A DNA stretch of 20,280 nt from Ochromonadaceae sp. CCMP2298 (Eukaryota > Sar > Synurophyceae > Ochromonadales > Ochromonadaceae), in the NCBI GenBank assembly GCA_026770595.1, contig MU633895.1, positions 1 through 20,280 of the forward strand, read 5' to 3'. The notes beneath the pieces were generated by a model. It ran no database searches. It was not told the DNA's origin and saw nothing but the letters and a program-made list of their open reading frames with translations. This document shows, in pieces, positions 9,409 to 16,987 of this stretch (position 1 is the stretch's first letter; every line of letters starts with the position of its first letter). A program made the position numbers and the translations under genes.

Positions 9409-12400
9409 CTATTTTTGGCGCTGTTCTGCTGGTTCCGCAGTAGCCAGCGTCAGCTCCTTCTGACGCGCAGCCTCCAGTGCGGTGAGTATGAGGCCGATGG
9501 CGCGGGTGGCGCGGGGCAGTGCGTGGGCCTGGGAGGGGAAGGAGAAGCGCAGGAAATCGAAGGAGAGGGCAGCACGATCTCCGCGTTCGCCCCTGTCGCC
9601 TGCGCCCCCCCGGCTGTGCCCCTGCCCCTCCTCCTGCCCCATTCCCCCCTGGCCGTCGCCCTCCGCCACCTCCAGCGGGTATCGCTGGCTAAAGTGAGTC
9701 AGCACCACGTGCCTGGCCCTCATCTGCGCCGCCACCCTGCGCGCCTCCGAGGTAGTGGAGTGCCTCTTCTTGAGCGCGTCGGCCTGCCTGGCGTCCGTGA
9801 AGGTGGCCTCGTGGATCAGCAGGTCGCAGTCCAGGCCGGCCCGTGCGAGGCTCTGGCTCGGCCTGCAGTCCCCGCTGTAGACCACCTTGCACGCGGCGAA
9901 GTCCAGCACGAGGCCGTAGGAGCTGTGGCAGTGCAGGACGGGGACGCTGCGCAGGCGCGTGAGCAGGCCGCCCGTCGCAGCGGAGATGTGGGCCGTCATG
10001 CCGGCGTACAGCGTGTGCACGATGGGCGTGAAGGTGGCCAGACCGTCGAGCCCCGCCACGCAGGCTGCGAACTCCGCATACCTGAGCACCGCCTCTGAGG
10101 CTATGATCATCACCTTGTCTGCCTCATACCCGCCAACGAACATGCCAGGGCCCTTCGCTACGGAGGGTACCTGGCCAAGGGAGGCTGCGCGGGCAGAGCG
10201 TCTCATGCGTGCGCGCTCGATCTGCTCCAGCAGCATCGGCAGACCAGTCATGTGGTCCGCGTGGTGGTGCGAGATCCACACCACCTTCACGCCCAGCAGC
10301 AGCGCGTCGTACCTGCGCAGGTCGCCCCCCACGCTCTGCAGCATCTGCGCAGCAGTGCACTCGGCCACGTCCAGCAGCACGATCTGCGGGGCCTCAGAAG
10401 GCTCGCCTGCAACGCTCGTACTCACCCCCGCTCCCGCACCTGCACCCGCCCCTGCACCCGCCCCCGCACCTGTACCTCCCACGTCGATGGAGAGAGATGG
10501 TCGCTTTCTGCCGAAGCGGTTAGTGGGCGGGTCCTGCAGAGAGAAGCCGCCCCCGACCCCCAGCGGTGCAAGCGCAGGCTCAGGTGCAGCCGGGGGCTGG
10601 AGTGCGGCGGGGTTCGTGCTGCTAGCACCCGCCCCTGCACCCTTCCCGTGCATGTGCAGGGCCAGCATGATGCAGCTGCCGTTGCGGTACTTGGACGGTG
10701 TGGCGGAGCCTGTGCCCAGGAAGGTCGCCGTCAGCAGGTCCAGGGGGTGGGGCGGGGGCACGGCAAGAGCGTCGGCCGTCTGCGTCTGCGCGAGAGAGAG
10801 GGAGAGGGAGAGTTTTTCCGGTCCCAACCCCCGCTCCTGCTCCCGCTGTACCTGCTGCTGGTCGGGCTCCTGCTGCTGCTGGTCTTGCTGCCGCTGTTGG
10901 AGCTGATGTGGGTCCTCAGTGGAGTCGGCGTCCGTGACCGAGCTGAACGTGTTCCCGCCCGTGGACGAGAATGCAGAGGCAGCAGAGGCAGCAGAGGCGC
11001 CAGAGGCAGCAGTGCCCGGAGCGGAGAGGGAGCCGGGGGCGGGAGGGGACGATAGGTGCACTTGCAGGTGCTGAGGGGGCTGGGGGCACGTGGGTGGCCT
11101 GGGGGGCTGGGGAGGCTGGGGAGGCTGGGGCTGGGTCGGGTGCATCGGCTCAGTGGTCTGTGCTGAGGGTTCCTCCCCCGTCTCCGCCCCCGCCCCCTCT
11201 GCGCAGTCGGTACGAGAGGCGACGTCGAAGGTGAATGCGCGTGATGAGTCGTCCAGCCGCATGGTCTTCAGGGAGGTGACGGCCACTGGAGATCCCGCAG
11301 TGTCCCCAGTGTCCCCAATATCCCCCTCCGCCATATACCCCACTCCGGTGTAGATGGAAAGCCTGTCGCGCGCAGACAGCGGGGAGCGGGCAGAGCGCGG
11401 GGTGGTCTCCACAGAGGCAGAGTCGCGATAGGCACTGGGGTCGCCGTACTCTCCGCTGCGCCTGCCCAGCTTCCTCTTCTGCAGCTGGGCGCGAATCTGC
11501 AAAGCGGCTGAGAAGTTGAGGTTGGGCAGAGAGTCGCCCATACCCACCCCTGTCACTGCTCCTGCTCCTGTCCCTGCTCCTGCCCCTGCTCCTGCCCCTG
11601 CTCCTGCCCCTGCTCCTGCTCCGGTGTCTATACCACTCATACCACTAGCACCACTCATACCACCCGCACCACCCATACCACCAAAACAAGCCATATTACC
11701 CATACCGATACTCATCTGCATCGGGTGCTGATACTGCTGCTGCTGGAACTGCTGTTGCTGGAACTGCTGTTGCTGGTACTGCTGGTACTGCTGCTGGTTC
11801 TGATACTGCTGACGCTGGTACTGCTGATATTGCTGGTGCTGCTGATTCTGCTGCTGTTGGTGCTGTTGTTGGTACTGTTGCTGCTGCGGCAGTTGCTGGT
11901 ACTGCTGGTACTGCTGCTGCTGAAACTGCTGCTGATACTGGTGCTGCAGGTAAGCGGGGGAGCCCTCTTGCTCGTCCGCCGATCGGAAGGATGCCCCAGA
12001 TCGAAATGATGCCCCCCCCTCAGACCGGAAGGTCTCTGCACTGTCTTGGCGCCGAATCCCCGAGGGCAGCGCCAGCAGCGGCACCGGCCCACTCCCCAGG
12101 CGCGCGGGGACCGGGGCTGGGCCCCCGAATACTGCAAACATGGGAGAGCCTTCGCTGTCAGGCGCGCTGGCAGGCTGTGGGGGGGCCAGGAGGGCCGAGA
12201 GGTGGGGCAGGACCGCTGTGTTGTAAACCCGAATCTTAGAAGCTGAGCGCTGCGCTAGGCGCTGTGTCCCCAGGGCTGCGGAGTGCTGGAATACAGGTAC
12301 AGCCTGCTGGAATGTGGGGGCGCCTGCGCGTGTGTGTGCGTCTGTATGTGCGTATGTATGGGAGTGTCCGCTGACGCGGTCGCCCCTCAAGTCTTCTGAG

Positions 12401-14102
12401 TTATCTGAATCTGAACTTTCTGATTCATCTGAATTGTCTGATTTTTCTGAATTTGAGTCGTCGGAGAACGCTGCCGAGGCGACCCTCAGGGGAATTAGGG
12501 GGATCAAGGGGGTCGTAATGCTCAGCAGCGGTGCAGCAGGCTGCAGCCAGGGCGTGTGAGAGGGGCTGCTTGAGCTCTCTCTGTCATCTGAGCTCTCTCT
12601 GCCGATGCTGAGGCTGTCGGGCTGGCTCAGCAGCAGATCGCGCCTCGCCTGCGCCTGTGGGTCTATGTCGGGGAACAGGGGGTGACAGAGGTAGTGCAGG
12701 GTGGAGAGCATGCTTTGGGCGTGTCCGTACTCGCAGTAGCGGTTGCTGAGGGTGCCCTGCGTGTGGAGGATATCGGGGCAGATGTAGAGAAATAAGTTAG
12801 ACAGAGACAGCCAGTTATTATGATAAGCATAAGCATAAGCATAAGTATAAGCATAATAACTACCACCCATGCCACTCACCGATACGAGCAAGCCCCGCAC
12901 TGCGTACTTCCGGCACAGCTGCTGCAGGCTGCGGAACTGATCTGCCGCACCCGCATCCGCATCTGTATCCGCATCCGCACCCACCTCGACCCCATCTGCG
13001 TCCGCACCCGCCGCACTGACACACGTCCCGCTCGCTTGCTGGTCCTGGCCCTTAGTCTGGGCGGTTTGGCTCGCGTTCTCTGAGTTGAGCGGGTGTGGCG
13101 GGTTCACACACGAGGCCACCGCCAAGGGCGTGAAGAGCAGCACGGGCGTGGCTGCTGGCGCCACCGCGGCGGTGTAGGCGAGGCTCTGCTGCAGCAGCTG
13201 CTCTATGGAAGGAAAGGCTGCGAAGTAGTACGGCAGGGGCAGCACTGAGGTCACTGCGCATGCTGTGGCTGTGGCTGAGGCTTTGCTTGCTGAGGGACAG
13301 CCTGGGCCCATGTACACGCTGGCCCCGATGGCTATGACACGCGTGCTCGCCTAGAGGGTGTGTGGAGTGGGCTTGTGTGAGGCGGTGGAAAATACGGACA
13401 GGGATGCAGTGGTTTATGTGGTATGTGCGTGTCCGGAGTGTGTTGTGGGGGGGTGCAGTGAGCTTACCTCGTTAGCATGCACGGGGAAGATGCGCACGTG
13501 CATGTGCGGCAGCTGCACCACCAGCTCCTCCTCGGTGGGCCGATCCACCTCCACGATGGTGAGGGCTGGGTACTTGCGGTTGATGAAGGGCGTCATCAGG
13601 TCCAGGTAGCTCCGCACTCCAGTGGGGCCGATGACGGTAAGGCCACCCACACCCTGAGAAGGCAGGGGTAGAAAGAGAAGAGGTAGAGGCAGAGGAGAGC
13701 ACAGGCGGAGGAGGTTAGAGGAGGGTAGAGGAGAGCAGAGGAGGCAGGGGGGGGAAGTGCAAATTGAGGTCCTGGCAAGTGGGCAGTCCATCGCAGGCTT
13801 ACCAGGTCCGAGAGCGAGAGGAAAATGCCCGGAAAGCCTGAGATGTTGTGCGGCGCTAAAGAGGTGATAACGATGCAGGAGAGTCCGGAGAGCTTGATCC
13901 GGTTCTCGTTGCAGAAGCGCTGCGCCCCGTCCCCAACGTTGATCATGCACCGACTTATCACGTGCCGCTCGTTCGTGCGCTGGTTGATCACGCGCTCGGC
14001 AGAGACCAGCGTGGACACGCCGGAGGCATTGTAGCCACAGGTGAGGCAGGTAATCACGCACTCCATTGCAGCTCCGTCACTGAGCAGCCCGCATGCAGTC
14101 AA
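9409..14102 (-). CDS. ELAC2: Long-form tRNase Z (ELAC2), unusually large
   Basis: Three minus-strand exons (14102-13803, 13653-13468, 13350-9409) with phase-0 introns of 149 and 117 bases encode about 1475 residues; long-form tRNase Z is usually 700-950. The enzyme cuts the 3' trailer from pre-tRNA in nucleus and mitochondria. Residues 1-162 form the start of the degenerate N-terminal beta-lactamase half (INVGDGAQRF, PHNISGFPGIFLSLSDL). The catalytic half begins near 1037 with FLGTGSATPSKYRN (PxKxRN motif). It contains HHHADH (H1190, H1192, D1194, H1195), HCHSSYG (H1302), YSGD (D1323), LIHEATF (H1342), KKRHSTTSEA, and LTHFSQRYP (H1381), so all metal ligands are present. Between the halves lie Ser/Asp-rich, Gln-rich (about 626-708) and Gly-Ala (about 736-766, 1120-1140) segments. 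LDVAECT replaces the usual LDCGEGT. Exon 3 is open throughout, but an undetected intron within the low-complexity part cannot be excluded. Confidence 0.9.
10432..10476 (-). repeat. Coding Gly-Ala hexamer repeat (distal)
   Basis: Tandem GCACCTG/CACCCGCCC-like hexamers on the plus strand read as alternating Gly-Ala on the minus strand of the tRNase Z exon, near residues 1120-1140. They lie between the two conserved motifs PxKxRN and HxHxDH, inside the catalytic half. Confidence 0.8.
11550..11624 (-). repeat. Coding Gly-Ala hexamer repeat (proximal)
   Basis: About twelve copies of a CTGCTC/CTGCCC hexamer on the plus strand encode alternating Gly-Ala in the tRNase Z linker (near residues 736-766). 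The frame is kept throughout, as expected for a hexamer array in a coding exon. Confidence 0.85.
11719..11957 (-). repeat. Coding Gln-rich (CAG/CAA, Tyr-interspersed) tract
   Basis: On the minus strand this run encodes roughly 80 residues, mostly Gln with regularly placed Tyr, Phe and His (QQQYQQYQQ-type units). It is made of interrupted CAG, CAA and TAC/TAT codons and lies in the linker between the two halves of tRNase Z. Its mixed codons suggest selection on protein composition as well as slippage. Confidence 0.88.
12823..12852 (-). repeat. Coding ATAAGC hexamer microsatellite
   Basis: Five near-perfect ATAAGC units on the plus strand read as alternating Ala-Tyr on the minus strand in the N-terminal linker of tRNase Z. 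One unit has a single change (ATAAGT). Confidence 0.85.
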
Positions 14103-14414
14103 GCGGGAATTGGCGATCCGACGTAAAGAAGCTGTGTCCCCTGGTGCAACAGTGCTTCTTCCCTCTCCAGGATTGAGAGAGCCAGGGATGACCAGATCCC
14201 CATAGCTAACTTAAGTTAGCAAGGAAAAAGTGAGGACGATCGAAAGATTGGCATTTTGCACACATAAATATTTGATAAAAGCGCCTGAGCTTGAGCACAG
14301 AATATTGGTAATGCTGCTCAATGAAGGTGGGTTCCTCTTCCTTCATTTCAATCCCAGGGCAAGCCGCAGCGCAGAGAAGCTTCTTCTTACTCTTTTCACG
14401 TCCCCCCCCACACA
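14103..14414. promoter_or_regulatory. Divergent region, tRNase Z / selenoprotein M
   Basis: These 312 bases separate divergently read genes and should hold both promoters. The distinctive element is a perfect 16-bp palindrome at 14205-14220. No TATA box is obvious, and the short ORFs inside look spurious. Confidence 0.5.
14205..14220. promoter_or_regulatory. Perfect 16-bp palindrome GCTAACTTAAGTTAGC
   Basis: The sequence GCTAACTT/AAGTTAGC has two-fold symmetry without a spacer. It sits almost exactly one third of the way between the tRNase Z and selenoprotein M start codons, as a binding site for a dimeric regulator might. The regulatory role is inferred. Confidence 0.35.
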
Positions 14415-14871
14415 ATGGAGCTCCTGCGTGTGGCAATCCTGCTCGCGATCGCGGTCGCAACCCTGGCGATCGAGGTAAGATTGTATTGTCTATGCCTGCA
14501 GGCTCCTATTGAGCTGACGAGTTTCATCCTGCTCCAAATATGCAGGGTGAGATCATCTCGTGCACCGGGTGAAAGTTAAACAAGCTGCCTGAGGTCAGAA
14601 CCTTCTTGAAAGAAGCTGGCCATGCAGACAGCTACGATGGACTCACAATCACTTGGACGTCCGGGAAGAGCCCCACTCTCCACATCAAGGGAGCCAACGG
14701 GGAGACTTCGGAGACGATCGACCTGTCTGAGGTAAGATGCATTGCTCCTCTTTGCAGGTCTCCATTTGCTAACGAGTGCCCCGCACAATCTCAACTGCGC
14801 AGCATACCACCGATAGACTCCACGAGTTGATGGCAGCCAAGGGCTTCAAGCGCAGGAAGGTGGAGCTCTAG
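14415..14871 (+). CDS. SELENOM: Selenoprotein M (ER thioredoxin-like, UGA = Sec)
   Basis: Three exons (14415-14474, 14546-14731, 14803-14871), with two phase-0 introns of 71 bases each, encode 104 residues if the in-frame TGA at 14570-14572 is read as selenocysteine. Residues 1-20 form a signal peptide (MELLRVAILLAIAVATLAIE). The active site CTGU follows at Cys26-Sec29 and continues KLNKLPEVRTFL, matching the CxxU and QLNRLKEVKAF of animal selenoprotein M. The end, HTTDRLHELMAAKGFKRRK, matches the family's TREEINALVQELGFYRK. The protein ends KVEL, an ER-retrieval-like tail. Selenoprotein M is a thioredoxin-fold oxidoreductase of the ER lumen related to Sep15. Similarity on both sides of the UGA and across all splice junctions argues against a pseudogene. 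A SECIS-like hairpin lies downstream. Confidence 0.9.
14570..14572 (+). other. In-frame UGA selenocysteine codon
   Basis: TGA is the ninth codon of the second exon, preceded by Cys-Thr-Gly and followed by Lys-Leu-Asn-Lys-Leu. The position equals the Sec of the CxxU redox motif in selenoprotein M. The frame stays open and family-like for 75 further codons to a TAG stop. Confidence 0.88.
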
Positions 14872-15339
14872 ACTCTGAGTCTATGAATCAGTCTATTCTA
14901 GAGGCTTCAGTCCAGAGTCCAGAAAGAAGTTGTGGTATTCGTTGTGTATTATCCTTCGCACGCCCTCTCCACCAACTGCTGGTCTGAATGACACCTGAGG
15001 CGGCACTGATCACGGAGAGCTTGGCATAGCCTGCTCCTTGTTGGTACTGGTGCCATCCCTGGTCGATGTGACAGTGGTAGCGTGGGGAGGGTCGCGCGGG
15101 GCAGAATGCGTTCCCTGCTTTACGAAACGGCTAAATCAAATACATCATACAGTCGATGCTTCTTTTTTAGTTATTTAGCGTTGCCGGGTAATGCGCGGTG
15201 TTGGCGAGGGCGCGGCTTTCTCGGCGCCGGGCTCGGGGGATAGCAGGGTAGGGAGTGAAGGGTACGCTAGCTAAGCACACAGTGCACGATGCTTTGTATG
15301 TTGTGCGTTGTGGGTGATACATGGTGCTGTGCCATGCGC
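14872..15339. other. Convergent SELENOM / POLD3 3' region
   Basis: This 468-base gap lies between two genes reading towards each other. It holds the SELENOM 3' UTR with a candidate SECIS hairpin (14957-15098) and the POLD3 3' UTR. The remaining part, about 15100-15339, is GC-rich and shows no convincing gene. Confidence 0.6.
14957..15098 (+). promoter_or_regulatory. Candidate SECIS element of SELENOM
   Basis: A long imperfect hairpin starts 86 bases after the SELENOM stop. Its lower stem pairs 14957-14962 with 15093-15098, 14963-14970 with 15084-15091 (8 bp) and 14971-14978 with 15072-15078 (7 bp, one bulged A). After an internal loop comes ATGA (14988-14991) facing GAT (15065-15067), the SECIS-type U.U, G.A, A.G core. 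Above it, 14993-15008 pairs with 15048-15063 at 13 of 16 positions. The 39-base apical region has no AA. That is unusual; some animal selenoprotein M SECIS elements use CC there, and CC is present. Confidence 0.5.
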
Positions 15340-16770
15340 CTACTTCTTTCCGAAGAAGCTCATCATGCTCTTCTGCGCACCCTTGGGTTCCGCCTTCTTG
15401 GCCGCCTTAGCAGGGGCCTTCTTCTCCTTCCCCTCCTTGGCCTCCTTCCCGTCCGTGTTACTCTTGCCGTTCTCCTTGTTCGCCACAGACGCAGACGCAC
15501 CCTCCTTGAGCTTCGCGTAGGAGGTAACAGGAGCATCCATCTCGTCGTCCGTGACCTCCTCCCACACCATCTCGGTCACCAGGTAGCCCTTCTCGTCCGC
15601 GAACATCTTCTCCACCAGCTTGCGCTTCTTGGGCCTCGTCTTCCCCCCCTGCGCCCTCTTGTACTCCGCGATCTGCGCCTCCTCCATGAAATCGTCCATC
15701 GCCCCCCTCGTCAAGAGCTCCTTCTGCTTCCGCTTGGAGATCTTCTTCCCATCCTGCACAACCTCATCATCGTCAGATGCCGTCTGATCTAGAGAGTCTG
15801 GGACGTCTGCCAACTCCTCCACCGCGCCCACCTTGGGGGCCAGAGCAGCGCGAGCCTTCTCCTCCTCCTGCGTGCGCGCCTTCAGCTTGTTGGCGTCCGT
15901 CTTGTAGGCCGCGTCCCACTCCTCGTCGTCGTCATCGTCCATTATGATCTTTGAGCGCTTGGCCGGGACGGAGGGCTGACCCGCCTCTGTCTCGCCCTCA
16001 GCGTCAGCCTCCGCCTCCACCTCCGCCTCACCCCCAGCATCAGTAGTTTTCACGTTCGACTTGCCTGCCTTCTCCAGCTTCGCCTTCTTCTCCACCTTGG
16101 GGGCGGGCTTGGAGGGCTTTATCTTCTCTGTCTTCTCTGTCTTCGCTGTCTTCTCTGTCTCGGTCTTATCTGCCTTGGCAAAGAAGTTGGTCGCTTTGAT
16201 TGAGCCCTTGCTCTGCTTCACCGGCGCTTCCACAGGCTTCACGACACTGGCACTAGCAACTACCCTGGACACACTGCTCTTCACAGCCTCCGTCATGGCA
16301 ACCACGGGATCAGGCTTGTAGGAGGAGGAGAGGATACGCTGTCCTACGGGCTTGATGTCCATGCTGGGGCAGGAGAGGTAGCCCAGCGCGTTGCTCAGGA
16401 ACTGCTGCGAGTGCGGGTGCCCCATAGCCAGCACCTCCGCGCCGAGGGCCAGCTCCAAAGCCTGCAGTTCTATCTTGTTTGATGTTGACTTTAGCTTGTG
16501 CAGGCTGTAGATCTCCTCGCAGGAGACGGAGCTGTACTGCGCGCGCGTCTTCTCCAAGTCCGACTCTGCGACCACTGCGTAAGACCGGCCTCCCGAAGAG
16601 GCCACACCTGTCACCAGGTAGGATGCAGACACACCAGAGTTCTTCTCTTTGTATTCGGCCATCAAACCACGGGCCTTCTGCATGTGGACTCCCAGGTTGG
16701 TCGCGAGCCACCTGGTGGAGATGCTGTTCTCAACCTCCAGGAAAGCCGCGAGCTCCTCCATGCTGTCCAT
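15340..16770 (-). CDS. POLD3: DNA polymerase delta subunit 3 (p66/Cdc27-like)
   Basis: This intronless gene encodes 476 residues, about the size of human POLD3 (466). POLD3 is an accessory subunit of polymerase delta (and of zeta in animals) that links the enzyme to PCNA. Residues 1-147 match the N-terminal winged-helix domain that binds the B-subunit: STRWLATNLGVHMQKARGLM, ASYLVTGV, and VSCEEIYSLHKLK. The remainder is Lys/Glu/Ala-rich and disordered, typical of the family. The last residues contain the PCNA-interacting peptide QKSMMSFFGKK (Gln466, Phe472, Phe473), nearly identical to that of yeast Cdc27. A second motif, IKATNFFAKADK (191-202), resembles a REV1-interacting region. Met1 is the longest start and Met4 also fits. 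The gene diverges from the coiled-coil gene to its right. Confidence 0.9.
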   Translation of the reverse strand: MDSMEELAAFLEVENSISTRWLATNLGVHMQKARGLMAEYKEKNSGVSASYLVTGVASSGGRSYAVVAESDLEKTRAQYSSVSCEEIYSLHKLKSTSNKIELQALELALGAEVLAMGHPHSQQFLSNALGYLSCPSMDIKPVGQRILSSSYKPDPVVAMTEAVKSSVSRVVASASVVKPVEAPVKQSKGSIKATNFFAKADKTETEKTAKTEKTEKIKPSKPAPKVEKKAKLEKAGKSNVKTTDAGGEAEVEAEADAEGETEAGQPSVPAKRSKIIMDDDDDEEWDAAYKTDANKLKARTQEEEKARAALAPKVGAVEELADVPDSLDQTASDDDEVVQDGKKISKRKQKELLTRGAMDDFMEEAQIAEYKRAQGGKTRPKKRKLVEKMFADEKGYLVTEMVWEEVTDDEMDAPVTSYAKLKEGASASVANKENGKSNTDGKEAKEGKEKKAPAKAAKKAEPKGAQKSMMSFFGKK

Positions 16771-16987
16771 TCTGAAGCTGTTGAATCCAGTGGAGGCTCC
16801 GGCCGGGAAGATATTGGTCGTAGCTGGTTCGCGGGGCCGCTCAGAGCTGCTGAGTTATGGTTCTTCCTACTCTAACAGCAACAGACTGGATTTCGTGGGG
16901 GATCGGATCTGTGGAGATTTGAATTCGTTCGGGCTCTGTACCTCATTTAGGCGTCATTGACCAGCAGTTGACTTAGTTTTTTGTGGA
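16771..16987. promoter_or_regulatory. Divergent region, POLD3 / coiled-coil gene
   Basis: These 217 bases lie between two divergently read starts and are the only place for the POLD3 promoter. No TATA box is evident. The start of the right-hand gene is uncertain, so the non-coding stretch may extend to about 17137. Confidence 0.45.

Noticed and set aside
9959-11055. Long plus-strand ORFs opposite tRNase Z
   Set aside because: They mirror the high-GC minus-strand exon, which holds complete tRNase Z motifs. Their products are low-complexity Arg/Pro/Ser strings with no family features.
11725-12009. Leucine-rich plus-strand ORF resembling a membrane protein
   Set aside because: It is the complement of the Gln-rich tract (CAG read as CTG). 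The minus strand is the coding one.
14415-14871. Selenoprotein gene as a pseudogene with a premature stop
   Set aside because: The TGA falls exactly at the Sec position of CxxU, the frame continues with family-like sequence through two good splice junctions, and a SECIS-like hairpin follows.
14872-14920. Alternative SECIS using ATGA at 14883
   Set aside because: GACTCTG/CAGAGTC arms exist around it, but no facing GA with a proper helix above the ATGA could be drawn. The element at 14957-15098 pairs far better.
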